This document shows, in pieces, positions 9,003 to 18,373 of a stretch of 48,903 nucleotides of DNA (positions are counted from its first letter, which is position 1; each line of letters begins with the position of its first letter). The stretch spans positions 1-48,903 of the forward strand of contig CAJTSE010000020.1 in the NCBI GenBank assembly GCA_910578815.1, read 5' to 3'. Origin of the DNA: an uncultured Acetatifactor sp. Its GTDB lineage: Bacteria; Bacillota; Clostridia; Lachnospirales; Lachnospiraceae. Below the pieces are notes generated by a model, which was not told the DNA's origin, ran no database searches, and worked only from the letters and a program-made list of their open reading frames with translations. Both the position numbers and the translations under genes were made by a program.

Positions 9003-10391
9003 CTATAATTTAATCTGTGCGCCACTCATGCTTAAGTCACCTCCCAAATTCATTACCGTATCTCCCTGTTTTAATTTAATCTTGTTGGGTGCACTCAATT
9101 CTATTGAGGAATTTGTACTGAAAAGTCTCAACATGCCCCCAGCAGATAATGATACAGGTCCATCGCTCACAATTTTTACACCCTCCGCATCAGACAACTC
9201 AATGTATGTACCATTATTATTAGTTAATAATATCTTTCCTGGTGCAAGTTGTATTTCTTTTCCCTCCTTATTCCTCCAAAACTTGCGTTCTGGATTTTGG
9301 CGCAATTTACTTCCTGCTTCATGATAGGCACTGACTACAAATGCTTCTTGATCCTTAAAACTTGGAAAGTAAAGCCGCACCTTATCGCCAATTTCCGGCA
9401 TACAATACCAGCCGCTTCCATTCGCCGATGAGTAAATGCTGGCATATGGAAACCATCTCAATTCCGTCTGTCCTTTGTTCTCATCATCAGCCATTTTCAT
9501 TTGTACTGTATCATTTCTTACGCCTGTTACAACTCCGAATAATGTTGCGCCAGACAAATTGGTATTATACTTTATTTGTTGCATAAGCCCGGTTTTAAGC
9601 CTCATATAATATGTATGATATAATTCTCCACCTGTCATTTTGCTTTCAATTTTCCATATATAGTGAGGTTGTCCCTTAATTTTGCACCAACACCCAGGCT
9701 TATATATTTCCCTGCTTTTCCAAGCGTAGGAGGACTCATCTGACAGTGTAATGTTCATTCCAGCTTTAGTCTTTTTTCGGTATTCCTCCATGTCACACAC
9801 TATTTGAAATTCAATTTGCTCGAATGGCGATATTTCCTCTCTTTCAGGAATACCAAGGTTATATTTCACACCCGATTCAAAACATTCTGGCATAACCATC
9901 AAATGTTTTAAACTAGCCATTCTTTTTATAAATTCCCAATCCGTTTCCATATATTGCATTATAAAATGCTTAATTTCCTGTTCTTTCTCAAAAGTACAAT
10001 TTACCTCCACATTCTCATAGTCCTGATTGCATATTTCAAGCACTTCACCATATGTTATTTTTTTTGTCTGGAAACTGCGTATCCTCTTTTTCTCGTCCAT
10101 CAGCACAGTGCCAGACTGTAGATTCAACTCCATGCTGCAGGTATCCCCAATGACATTGATTGTCGCCCCTACCATAATGCCGCAAAATAATACATGTTCA
10201 GTCTTTTCAGAAACAACAATCACCTGCACCCAGCCAGATTCCCAGCATTTTTGCATATATTCATCCTTTTTTCCGGAAGGTATCTGACCTTTTAACCTAA
10301 CAGACGCATGTTCGTTAATCTCCTGTATACTTTCATATTCTTCAATCGTTAACTCCACAAATGGCCTGACAAATATCCCTTCTGCTCTCAT
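9003..10391 (-). CDS. VgrG-like spike protein (gpD/gp27-gp5 type), copy 1
   Basis: 462 aa; ATG at 10391 with AAGGAG upstream. It overlaps the stop of the preceding gene (ATGA), implying translational coupling. The hub helix YMETDWEFIKRMASLKHLMV is typical of gpD/VgrG. The OB-fold region has LFGVVTGVRNDTVQMKM, LRWFPYASIY and WYCMPEIGDKVRLYFPSF, where the Pro-Glu-x-Gly-Asp-x-Val motif is a VgrG/gp5 hallmark. The C-terminal ~100 residues form a beta-helix-like spike ending in short Gly-rich strands. Two VgrG-like genes in tandem suggest either a heteromeric spike or alternative spikes for different cargo. Confidence 0.8.
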   Translation of the reverse strand: MRAEGIFVRPFVELTIEEYESIQEINEHASVRLKGQIPSGKKDEYMQKCWESGWVQVIVVSEKTEHVLFCGIMVGATINVIGDTCSMELNLQSGTVLMDEKKRIRSFQTKKITYGEVLEICNQDYENVEVNCTFEKEQEIKHFIMQYMETDWEFIKRMASLKHLMVMPECFESGVKYNLGIPEREEISPFEQIEFQIVCDMEEYRKKTKAGMNITLSDESSYAWKSREIYKPGCWCKIKGQPHYIWKIESKMTGGELYHTYYMRLKTGLMQQIKYNTNLSGATLFGVVTGVRNDTVQMKMADDENKGQTELRWFPYASIYSSANGSGWYCMPEIGDKVRLYFPSFKDQEAFVVSAYHEAGSKLRQNPERKFWRNKEGKEIQLAPGKILLTNNNGTYIELSDAEGVKIVSDGPVSLSAGGMLRLFSTNSSIELSAPNKIKLKQGDTVMNLGGDLSMSGAQIKL

Positions 10392-10936
10392 CTTACCGAC
10401 TCCTTCCTTTCCATAAATAATTCTACCTCTTTTATTCCTATTCCCGTTATGCTTCTTTTCAACAAACTCTCTGCCATATCTAATGAAATAATAGTATGTC
10501 TCTTTTGCGAATCACTTACCCAGAAAATATGCTTATCTAAATATACCTTCACATTACATTCAAAAAAATTTGAGTTTTTCCACACTTTATTCCCTGTTTC
10601 TATAACACGCAGCTTGTTTGTTTCATTGAATATAGGCAGATAATATAGTTTGGAATCCCCTCTTTCTTGATCGAGAAGAATAACATCTCTATAAAAACAC
10701 AGTTCTTTATACATTTTAATAACATCCATTACTGACGGTGATACTAACAAAAACGGAAAAAGAATAAAATCAGTATATATGATTTTAGTAGTGGAGTCCA
10801 GAATGAATAATTGGCGCTCTGGTAAATCCGGATATTTTTCTAATGTTATGTCTTGGGAGACAATCTTTCCGTGCCAGCCAGTTATTCGTGGTGCATATTT
10901 CTGTTCTGGACTACTTTGCAATTCAAAATATTTCAT
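10388..10936 (-). CDS. Imm11/DUF1629-like protein inside the spike gene block
   Basis: 182 aa from the ATG at 10936, chosen because GAGGT lies about 9 nt upstream; a longer frame to 10972 exists. The pattern MKYFELQ at the start, then DFILFPFLLVS, VMDVIKMYKELCFY and DSKLYYLPIF near the middle resembles the Imm11/DUF1629 family as I know it, whose members occur in polymorphic-toxin and T6SS loci. It overlaps the first VgrG-like gene by 4 nt (ATGA), so it is made together with the spike. That coupling fits a structural accessory or spike-adaptor role better than immunity. The domain is AT-rich like the following effector cassette. Function uncertain. Confidence 0.45.
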   Translation of the reverse strand: MKYFELQSSPEQKYAPRITGWHGKIVSQDITLEKYPDLPERQLFILDSTTKIIYTDFILFPFLLVSPSVMDVIKMYKELCFYRDVILLDQERGDSKLYYLPIFNETNKLRVIETGNKVWKNSNFFECNVKVYLDKHIFWVSDSQKRHTIISLDMAESLLKRSITGIGIKEVELFMERKESVR

Positions 10937-11027
10937 TTTAACATCTACCTCACATTTACCACAACCATACATTTTCCAGTTTCAAATCCACGCTTACAAA
11001 TTTTTTCTATTTGTTAACAGTTTTCTT

Positions 11028-11801
11028 TCACTCTATAAAAATCACCTTTTTTTTATTCCCATTGTCCCAATAGTTTTCCTTTCTGCTCAATATCCTCTCA
11101 AGCCATTCAAAACACTGTTCGTCATTCCACATTTCTGCATTATTATAGTTTTTTCCTATCTGCCTATCCTGCAGATACGCCTCTACGACTTTTCTCTCCA
11201 CCTCTCCACTCTGCTGTAATATGTGATAGTAAAACGCCACATCCTCTATACTCTTTTTATCATGTCCCTGCATCTCTTTTGCAAACTGCAGCAATATCTT
11301 CGGATGCAATCTTCCCTGCCCCCGTCCGGATACTGTAGCATATAACAAATTAACCGTGTCATATTCTGTGTTCATGTCAGCAAAGTCCGTATATATATCC
11401 CTTAACGCAGACCCTTCCCGCAGGTGAAACCTGCAGATTTCTATTTGATTTTCCTGCCGCTCCACATCCTGATCCAGCAGAAAATCCACCTGATAGGACA
11501 GGTAGTCCGGATTCCCCGCCTTTATGGTAAAGATGGCTTTCAACACTACCGTCCTGTTCTTCGCCGCAAAAGGAATCCTCGCTTCCTCCTGCAACAGATA
11601 AAGAAAGTCCCCATACTTCAGCATCCCTCTTCCGACTACCAGGCAGTTGCCTTCCACGCGGACATTGCATCCCTTGACAATGCCGTCCGTGTAATCCATA
11701 TATTGAAGCTGCATGCTGCCATAGGCATAATCCCGCATATCCCACAGGGCTTCCTTTTTCAATATCCTTCCGCCTGCAAACAGCGGGTATCGGTTTTCCA
11801 T
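11028..11801 (-). CDS. Putative CIS baseplate/adaptor protein (tail-fibre-like N-terminus)
   Basis: 257 aa from the ATG at 11801, which follows GTGGGTGAT; longer frames to 11840 lack a better site. The N-terminal ~80 residues contain MQLQYMDYTDGIVKGCNVRV then LVVGRGMLKYGDFLYLL. This layout (a DGIV-x-G-x-x-V strand, then a V-x-x-G-x-x-x-x-G-D-x-L-Y-x-L strand) is reminiscent of phage tail-fibre shoulders and of TssK-like adaptors. The C-terminal half is helical and charged. It sits between the Hsp70-like ATPase and the spike genes, where baseplate genes would be expected. The assignment is weak and rests on pattern and position only. Confidence 0.4.
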   Translation of the reverse strand: MENRYPLFAGGRILKKEALWDMRDYAYGSMQLQYMDYTDGIVKGCNVRVEGNCLVVGRGMLKYGDFLYLLQEEARIPFAAKNRTVVLKAIFTIKAGNPDYLSYQVDFLLDQDVERQENQIEICRFHLREGSALRDIYTDFADMNTEYDTVNLLYATVSGRGQGRLHPKILLQFAKEMQGHDKKSIEDVAFYYHILQQSGEVERKVVEAYLQDRQIGKNYNNAEMWNDEQCFEWLERILSRKENYWDNGNKKKVIFIE

Positions 11802-11881
11802 ATTATCACCCACTTTCCTGTCCTTCCGCTCACACTGCACCCGGCACCACAGGTGCTCAACAGAGAAACAGTGCCTTTATC

Positions 11882-14521
11882 TTACTTCGTGCCGTCATAA
11901 AAGCTGTTTATCCAGTTATCATTCTCAAAACAGTAAAAGGCCGCCTTCCCCAGATAAAGCTCGTCCTCTCTTCTGCAAACGGGAACTACCTGGTATCCCC
12001 ATTCCTCCTGAACCGCCCACACAAAGAATTTTACCTCACCGTTCACTATGGTATCCGTCTCATCCTGCCTGATAAAGTGCCCATAAACCTCCTGGATTCC
12101 TTCATTGGTCTGTTGCGTGAAGTCATCGGGCCGGCAGTAGTACTGAAACCGGTACCGTTCTTCACCCTCCCCATCCTTTAAGTGCATTTGCAAAGTCAGC
12201 TCTTCCAGATTCCGCGAGATACAGCCTGCCTGCTTCCAGTCCCCGGTTCCGTTTAAAAGGACCACTTCCCTGCCATTGTGGGTAAACGCCGTAACCTGAT
12301 AGGGAATCACAGCCTCCGCCTCTTCCATGTGAACATTTACCATGCCCTGGCGCTTGTCCCGCAGATATTTCAGCACCCCATCCACACAAGTCATCTTCAA
12401 TTCATAATCCGCATTTTCCGTTTTGGCGCGCTTTCGGAAGTGAATCATCTTTCCCGGAACAAACTCCTTCAGGGCATTCTTGAACAAGTCAATTTTACAG
12501 GACTGTCCGGTCAGTTTTATGAAGGAAAATCTGTTCAGCCTGCCATTCTCATACATCTCTTCCATAAACTTGTGCAGGATGCCGTAGACCTCCCCCTCCA
12601 GCAGCAATTCAATCTGAAAGATGTTAAAGGTCACATCCGGCAGCTCCTTTCGTGTCACCAAACCTGTCCTGTCTCGGAAGGAAAGCTTCCACTTGTCCAG
12701 GGGAATCCTGTATACCTGTTGATCCTCTTTCCGAAGTGTACGATATGTGCTGCCCTGAGACTCCCCCCGGTAAGATTCACTCCCGGATTCCTTTCGCGGC
12801 ATGCCCACCGTTATCTGCAGCCTGCCCACCTGGCCGTAAAAAGCCTTCTTCATCTGCTCCGCCAAGGCAAACAGGGTATAAAAGTTATTTTTCACCTTAT
12901 AGTAATCACTTCGATTGTAGCGCTCATACTCCCCAAAGCGCGTGGGCAGCAATGCTTCCGCCTGCTCATAGGCTGTATCCAGTCCTCTGTAATACTCTTT
13001 TATCCCGTACTCATCTACAAACCTGTCTACGTCCGTGTCCATCCGGGCAAGCAACTCCATTGCGGATACCTCCGGCAACGCTCCGCATTGGTGCAGCAGC
13101 TCTATTTTCAACAACTGCATGATACGGTAAGTCAGGTTGTTGCCGCCGAAGTCCGTATCTCCGTTCTCGTAGGCAGTCTGCATCTCAATCCCATAGGAGG
13201 TCTTGTTATCCCGAATTCGGAACCGGTAGGAGCAAAGGTCAGTAGTGCCGCCCCCGCAATCCACCACCAGCGCCTCATACCGTCTGCCGTCCGCCAGTTT
13301 CCCCTGTGCGATCATATTTTCCATGGTGTTGTAGAGTACCGCTGTTCCTTCGTCCAGCATATCCTCATCATTGATCCCATACTCCGGCAGAATGCTTTGA
13401 AACATCCTCCTGAATCGGTATTTCTGCTTTACCGGACTGGAAATATGTACCTGCTCCACCCGGCATTTGAAACGATTCTCCGTCTCCTGTATGACGTACA
13501 GGAAGAAGCGGCGAAGCAGTTCCGCCCGGCTGACCCACCTGCGCCTGCCCAGCCTGTCCACGATTTCCTCTTCCTTCTCATAGTCGCTGATCCAGCGCTT
13601 GATGTCATAAAAAACACAGAATCCCTCATCTATGTAGCTGGCAGCCGCAAGCTCAACCGCCTTCCTGCCAAATACCAGCCTGTAATCCCCATCCTCCACG
13701 GCAGTCACGCCGATTACACTTGGCAGGAGCATCTCATCCCCTTCCGCCTCGTCAAACAGGACATAGTTCACTGCATTTTCTCTTAATCCCAACACCCCTG
13801 CCATCCGCCCCAGCTTTTCCATGTAGGCGGTATCCAGGTAAACACCTGCCGTGGTATTGACTGATCCGAAATCAATGGCCATGGGAAGGGGCAGGGAAAC
13901 GGGCTCCTTCACCCGAAAATCCATCAGCGGAATTTTCCAGACACGCAGATGCTCCGGAACGGTATTCTGTTCTCCCCGATACAGCCGGTACAGCTCATCC
14001 GAAGTGCGCTTATCCACACAGTACAGCACATATCCCTTGCGCTCCCCCTCGGCAGCCTCCAGATTGGCGGGCTTCGTCAGGTAGAGGTTTTCCACGTCTC
14101 CCTGCTTCTGCCGGACATGCAGTATGGTACACAGCTTCCCTCCCTCCGACATGACAAAGGCATTGGTATCCGCCAGCTGTTTTCTGTATGGGATGGTATA
14201 AGCGTCTGCCCTTGTAACTGCCAGCCCCCGATAAGCGACAAGAACGGAATTGCACCGCAGGTTTTCCCCATCCTGCTCCAATATCCTGCATGTGGAAAAC
14301 AGCGTCTGCAGCCGTTCCATACCCTCATTGTGGGACTCTGTTATCAAAAATTCCTCCTGCCTGCCGAAGCTGCGCAGGATGATGCGAATCAGTTCTTCCT
14401 TGTCCAGCGGGGCAGCCACACCGTTTATAATCTTGTTTTTCCTGCAGATCTCCCGGAGCTGATAAGTTGTCATCAGTTCCAGGTCCCCCTTGTCATATAA
14501 AACATTTTCCGCCTCTGGCAT
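11882..14521 (-). CDS. Hsp70/actin-fold ATPase with SAP/HeH-like N-terminus
   Basis: 879 aa from the ATG at 14521 (AGGAGG 9 nt upstream); a frame to 14557 exists but has no site. Residues ~9-50 (DLELMTTYQLREICRKN and following) look like an HeH/SAP-type helical module. The actin/Hsp70 fold is clear from phosphate-1 AIDFGSVNTTAGVY (about residues 215-228) and phosphate-2 ALVVDCGGGTTDL (about 417-429). The C-terminal ~250 residues are a separate beta-rich region. Hsp70-like proteins remodel protein assemblies with J-domain partners, and one is encoded at 20329-20766. Since no ClpV is visible in the cluster, this ATPase could serve assembly or recycling of the sheath; that is inference. It is much longer than DnaK (about 610-640 aa). 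Confidence 0.75.
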   Translation of the reverse strand: MPEAENVLYDKGDLELMTTYQLREICRKNKIINGVAAPLDKEELIRIILRSFGRQEEFLITESHNEGMERLQTLFSTCRILEQDGENLRCNSVLVAYRGLAVTRADAYTIPYRKQLADTNAFVMSEGGKLCTILHVRQKQGDVENLYLTKPANLEAAEGERKGYVLYCVDKRTSDELYRLYRGEQNTVPEHLRVWKIPLMDFRVKEPVSLPLPMAIDFGSVNTTAGVYLDTAYMEKLGRMAGVLGLRENAVNYVLFDEAEGDEMLLPSVIGVTAVEDGDYRLVFGRKAVELAAASYIDEGFCVFYDIKRWISDYEKEEEIVDRLGRRRWVSRAELLRRFFLYVIQETENRFKCRVEQVHISSPVKQKYRFRRMFQSILPEYGINDEDMLDEGTAVLYNTMENMIAQGKLADGRRYEALVVDCGGGTTDLCSYRFRIRDNKTSYGIEMQTAYENGDTDFGGNNLTYRIMQLLKIELLHQCGALPEVSAMELLARMDTDVDRFVDEYGIKEYYRGLDTAYEQAEALLPTRFGEYERYNRSDYYKVKNNFYTLFALAEQMKKAFYGQVGRLQITVGMPRKESGSESYRGESQGSTYRTLRKEDQQVYRIPLDKWKLSFRDRTGLVTRKELPDVTFNIFQIELLLEGEVYGILHKFMEEMYENGRLNRFSFIKLTGQSCKIDLFKNALKEFVPGKMIHFRKRAKTENADYELKMTCVDGVLKYLRDKRQGMVNVHMEEAEAVIPYQVTAFTHNGREVVLLNGTGDWKQAGCISRNLEELTLQMHLKDGEGEERYRFQYYCRPDDFTQQTNEGIQEVYGHFIRQDETDTIVNGEVKFFVWAVQEEWGYQVVPVCRREDELYLGKAAFYCFENDNWINSFYDGTK

Positions 14522-14586
14522 ACCGACCCGCCTCCTTTCGTGCAAATTTCCAGTCAAGGGACCATTTCCAAACAGTTCTTATGCTT

Positions 14587-15279
14587 CTAGATCAGCACAA
14601 CCCTGTCCATAACCATTGTTTCCTCCAAATCCATGATTCCAAAGTGACTGTCATAGAACACCTGGACCTCTTCATTGACGGGAAGAAAGGTATCCGTCAA
14701 AAAATTAACTCTTTTCCTTTCTTCCTCCGTCTCCTTTTTTCCTACATACAGGTAAAGCGCCTCCGCCCTGTCCCTGCCCTCATAAACAATGGCATTTTCG
14801 TACAAAGCAGTCACCAGCTTCCTGAATGTTGCCTTTCCGTGGCCCGAACGATACAGAGAAAACAGAGCGGCCACAAGCATCTTCTGTTCCCTTATGTCAA
14901 ACAGCGAAAAAGCTTCTGCAGCCCGTCCGCCATATACCTTTCCCAACAAATCCTCCCTCAGAAACCGGAGGTAATATTCCTGCCTGTGCATGCCTGAGCG
15001 CAGGTCTGACCGTGCCATGCACTGCATGAACACATCCAGAAAAAGACTCCTTGCCTTCTCATAGGCATGGATGTCCGGTGCAAACATCTCTGAGAAAACA
15101 TCGCCAAACCGGTATAGCGGATTTACACCTACTTCGGTATCCTCCGGCGCCGTCAGGTTCATTTCGGCAAAGGAAACCTCCACATAAGGGCTGGGCGCCT
15201 GCTCCGGGTAAAAGTGCAGTCCTGCGTCCCCCATCTTCATTTCCCTTGCTGCCAGCAGCACTTCCCATACATAATTCAT
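14587..15279 (-). CDS. Unassigned CIS-cluster protein (230 aa)
   Basis: Not recognised. The ATG at 15279 is preceded by GGGAGGT at 6 nt; a TTG further up at 15294 is less likely. It is soluble and mostly helical with no membrane span. It has a Pro-rich early part (YPEQAPSPYVEVSFAEMNL) and a middle with SLFLDVFMQCMARSDLR and REQKMLVAALFSLYRSG. It lies 65 nt upstream of the Hsp70-like gene on the same strand, in the position of baseplate or assembly genes. A helical tail-assembly or chaperone role is possible, but no motif supports one. Confidence 0.5.
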   Translation of the reverse strand: MNYVWEVLLAAREMKMGDAGLHFYPEQAPSPYVEVSFAEMNLTAPEDTEVGVNPLYRFGDVFSEMFAPDIHAYEKARSLFLDVFMQCMARSDLRSGMHRQEYYLRFLREDLLGKVYGGRAAEAFSLFDIREQKMLVAALFSLYRSGHGKATFRKLVTALYENAIVYEGRDRAEALYLYVGKKETEEERKRVNFLTDTFLPVNEEVQVFYDSHFGIMDLEETMVMDRVVLI

Positions 15280-15352
15280 GTAACAACCTCCCAATAACGC
15301 CGCTCTGCCAGGATTCTCATATTGACTCTCACGTCACAGACCTGTTGCAGGC

Positions 15353-16582
15353 TCAAATCAGGATACCCACACATTTATACTCATCCAACAGCAGCTGCAC
15401 CTGGGAGATGGCATACCGCAGCATATCCTCTACACAAGCTTCCGTGCCGCCCTGCCTTTCAAAGGTAAATTCCAGCACCCTTCTGGTTTCCATGGGGAAG
15501 ATTTCTTCCCGAATGAATCGGTTCATATCAGCCTGAAAGCTGCCATCCCGTTCCCTCTCCCGGACCTGGCAGTCCACCAGCCTGACCCATTCCTCCACGC
15601 CAAGCCCCTCTACAATCCGAAAGATTTCCGTCCGACTGTGGATTCCCTGCCCATAGCGCTCCGCAAGATGCCCTGCAAAGTTTTCCTTCCCTGCATTCCC
15701 CAGCACCCTGCCCCCATATCCATGGGATTCCATGTCCGGGTGCCCGTTGAAACGCCAGGCTCGCCAGTCTTCAAAGGTCTCCTGAAAAGAAGTCATCAGG
15801 ATTCTGTCTTTTTCATAACGGATACTTAATATATCTTCATTCCCTTCCACCATATAACCGCTGTCCGGATCGTAATCTCCCAGATTCAATTCATGCTCAT
15901 AATGCTTGCCGTCCAGACAGGGAACCATAAACTTCATGCAGCGGAAGGAAAAGGGTTCCAGATTCCATAACAGTATACGGTCCTGATCCACCAGCCCCTC
16001 CCATTCCCCAAAGGAAAGGCTCCACCCATCCATGCAGCCTTCCACACCGCTTTCCTCATCCAGGGGATAGACATCATAAAACCGTTCCACATCTCCCGTA
16101 TTGACAGTTCGCCAGGGAATCCTGTTATAGACAAAAAGCCTGTAGAGGGATTCTATTGCCCCGCGGTAGTCCTCCGATCTGCGGATGCCTATGCGTAAGG
16201 TATTTCCCTCCGTATCCATGGCAGAAAAACAGGAAGCTTTTTCAAAATCCCTTTTTTCCCTTGCAGATCCACGAAAGTAAATTCGCCTGCACCCTGTCCC
16301 CTCCTGCACATCCTCCCTGCAGACGGGAAACCATGTCCTGTTCGTAGGGTCATAATCCTTCTTTCGGATTGCTATGGTATAGACGGCAAAGCGGCTGCCC
16401 GGTATTTCAACCTCCCCTCTTATACGCTCTTCCAGGCTCCGGTAACATTCTTCCAAGGCCCTGACTGCAGGCAGCAAGCCCTTAAGCAACACTTCCTTTG
16501 CCACATTCCGCTCATCAGTGTCCGAAATCTCTGTCAGCCTCATTTTTATATATGCTTCTACATCGAAGTCCTGATCCTGCAT
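15353..16582 (-). CDS. Unassigned CIS-cluster protein (409 aa), possible baseplate component
   Basis: Not recognised. The N-terminus (DFDVEAYIKMRLTEIS) is followed by long helices to about residue 55, then a beta-rich body with many Trp/Tyr and Asp. Late motifs include FQETFEDWRAWRFNGHPDM. The C-terminal ~60 residues are helix-strand (LEFTFERQGGTEACVEDMLR). No membrane segment or enzymatic motif is visible. It starts 6 nt after the stop of the PP2C/TPR-like gene, so it is in the same transcript. Size and position would suit a noncanonical TssF/TssG-like wedge protein, but I cannot show homology. Confidence 0.45.
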   Translation of the reverse strand: MQDQDFDVEAYIKMRLTEISDTDERNVAKEVLLKGLLPAVRALEECYRSLEERIRGEVEIPGSRFAVYTIAIRKKDYDPTNRTWFPVCREDVQEGTGCRRIYFRGSAREKRDFEKASCFSAMDTEGNTLRIGIRRSEDYRGAIESLYRLFVYNRIPWRTVNTGDVERFYDVYPLDEESGVEGCMDGWSLSFGEWEGLVDQDRILLWNLEPFSFRCMKFMVPCLDGKHYEHELNLGDYDPDSGYMVEGNEDILSIRYEKDRILMTSFQETFEDWRAWRFNGHPDMESHGYGGRVLGNAGKENFAGHLAERYGQGIHSRTEIFRIVEGLGVEEWVRLVDCQVRERERDGSFQADMNRFIREEIFPMETRRVLEFTFERQGGTEACVEDMLRYAISQVQLLLDEYKCVGILI

Positions 16583-16588
16583 TCTTCT

Positions 16589-18373
16589 CTATCCCTCCGC
16601 AGCAGTCCTATCCGGTTCTGTGTTCTCTGTCCCGATCAGGGCGTCCATCTGCTCCCCCAAGTTGGCAAGCCGCTCCACATCCACATCGCTCCTAAGTTCC
16701 AGGTACAGATTCTTTGCCTGTAAGTAAAAACTCTTTGCGCTCCAGTAGTCGCCGTTTCCCTGCGCCTGCATCCCCTGCCGTTCCAATTCCTCCGCAGATG
16801 TCCTCACTTTTTCCTCTTCCGCTGCCTTTGCTGTCACAGATTCCAGCTTTCGCTGAACATACTGTTCATTTGCGGCATCCTCCAGCTCCTGATATTTTGT
16901 CAGCGCCATGGTGTAATAAACCTCTGCGCCCGCAAAGTCCCGCTCCAGACATGCCTTATCCCCGCTTGCCACCAGTTCTGCAGCCGCCACTTCATTCCCC
17001 GCCTGCTCATCGGCCGACTGCCGGCTGGCCGCATCCGCTTCCGCCCATTGTGCGTAAAGCTTTTCCAGAGCGGTCATAGCTGCCTCCGTCCCTTCTGTGT
17101 AATGGCTTGCAGCCGCCAGCTTTTTTGCCGCAAGGTACTGCTTTTCCGCCTTCTCATACGCTGCCGTTTCCAGCAGCATGTCCCCCAGCGCTATGTAATC
17201 CGACACGGAAAGGAAATCAGCAAGCTTGTCCAGCTTTGTCTCCATATAAGTTTCTCCGATGAAATCAGCATAGCGGACCCGGTCCATGGCATTTTCGTAA
17301 TGGTCCCTGGCTTCTTCATAGCTGCCCGCCGAAAAGCTCTCATCCCCAAGGATTACGGTCTCAATCACGAACAGATATTCCTGCAGTCTGCTTCTCATTT
17401 CTTTGTCCTTCAGCTTTTCCGCCAGTTCTGCCGCCTTTGCGCATTCCTCCTTTGCCCGTATGAAATTCCCTGTGTCAATGTATTCCACTGTATTGGTAAA
17501 ATAAAAGTTCATATCCGCGATCCTCTGCTGCTTTCGCCGATACAGAAAGATACAGATGCAGACCACGATAATGATAAGGATTACTGCCAGCACTGAAAAC
17601 AAGATGATCTTTTTCCGCTTTTTTGCTCTGGCAGGATCTGAGTAAACCTTATTTATAAAAATAGCTGCAAAGGTGTAATTTTCCAGGTTCCGAGGCTGCC
17701 TGGACAAAAGAAGTTCCTCCACATTATCCAAGGAGTCCTGCACTTCATTTCCCGCCTCGGAAAAAACATCATCCAGCTCCGCTTCGTCCAGATTCTCCCA
17801 GATGCCCCTTGTGTAAAGGGTGATGATGTCCGTGTCCAGCAGCTTTATCTTCTTTGATACAAAAGGTCTTGCGCCTCCCTGTCCCAGGTATGCATACAGG
17901 TTGTTCCGCTCTTCATGCTCCTGCAGCACATCCCTGGCAATCTTTTCCTGTTCGACAAACTCCTGTGCCAGAGACATGTCCTCTGTCTGCCGGAACACCC
18001 GCCCGCCACGGTACATGCGCATCCGGGTATTGCCCAGGTAACCATACCGGAAACTCCGGTAATCTGTCAGGATTACCGTCAGGGACACCTCCTGCCTTGT
18101 ATAGCTGTCATATCCGATCAACGCCCTGTCCGCCGCCGCGATCAACCGCCGCATGCTCCGTCCAGACATGGACGGGTTTGCCTGAAAATGCAAAATAACC
18201 GTCTCTATGGCAAGCCTTGCACTTTCCGTCCCCGTCAGTTCGGTAATGCCGTCTGCAATGACATAGCAGGCATATTCATCCAGTTCCACAAAGCCGAAAT
18301 AATCACTGTTTTTTAGTTGACTCCCTGCCTCCGACACAAAAGCGGCGCTAAAATCGCTGTTCTGCTTTCTCAT
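16589..18373 (-). CDS. Degenerate PP2C-domain membrane protein with C-terminal TPR-like repeats
   Basis: 594 aa. Residues ~1-240 have the PP2C fold order: KNSDYFG (D24 aligned to the first metal Asp), VIADGITELTG (D41), GYLGNTRMRMY, then TRG at 188-190 where active enzymes have TDG or SDG, and ENYTFAAIF at 231 where DNxT is usual. Two of four metal-binding acids are therefore altered (Asp to Arg, Asp to Glu), suggesting a pseudophosphatase. One transmembrane helix lies at 255-278, preceded by KKRKK. Residues ~285-590 carry helical TPR-like repeats (YYTMALTKYQELED, SAKSFYLQAKNLYLELR). The start overlaps the stop of the active PP2C gene (18370-18373). It may be a membrane scaffold that senses phosphorylated partners. 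Confidence 0.7.
   Translation of the reverse strand: MRKQNSDFSAAFVSEAGSQLKNSDYFGFVELDEYACYVIADGITELTGTESARLAIETVILHFQANPSMSGRSMRRLIAAADRALIGYDSYTRQEVSLTVILTDYRSFRYGYLGNTRMRMYRGGRVFRQTEDMSLAQEFVEQEKIARDVLQEHEERNNLYAYLGQGGARPFVSKKIKLLDTDIITLYTRGIWENLDEAELDDVFSEAGNEVQDSLDNVEELLLSRQPRNLENYTFAAIFINKVYSDPARAKKRKKIILFSVLAVILIIIVVCICIFLYRRKQQRIADMNFYFTNTVEYIDTGNFIRAKEECAKAAELAEKLKDKEMRSRLQEYLFVIETVILGDESFSAGSYEEARDHYENAMDRVRYADFIGETYMETKLDKLADFLSVSDYIALGDMLLETAAYEKAEKQYLAAKKLAAASHYTEGTEAAMTALEKLYAQWAEADAASRQSADEQAGNEVAAAELVASGDKACLERDFAGAEVYYTMALTKYQELEDAANEQYVQRKLESVTAKAAEEEKVRTSAEELERQGMQAQGNGDYWSAKSFYLQAKNLYLELRSDVDVERLANLGEQMDALIGTENTEPDRTAAEG

Noticed and set aside
7677..10391. Ordinary prophage tail hub
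   Set aside because: No capsid, terminase, tape measure or holin genes are present, while FHA, PP2C, DUF4280 and DcrB-like partners point to a T6SS-like system.
12278..13786. 502-aa plus-strand open frame
   Set aside because: It lies antisense to the clear Hsp70-fold ATPase, whose nucleotide-binding motifs prove the minus frame; the plus frame has no recognisable motif.
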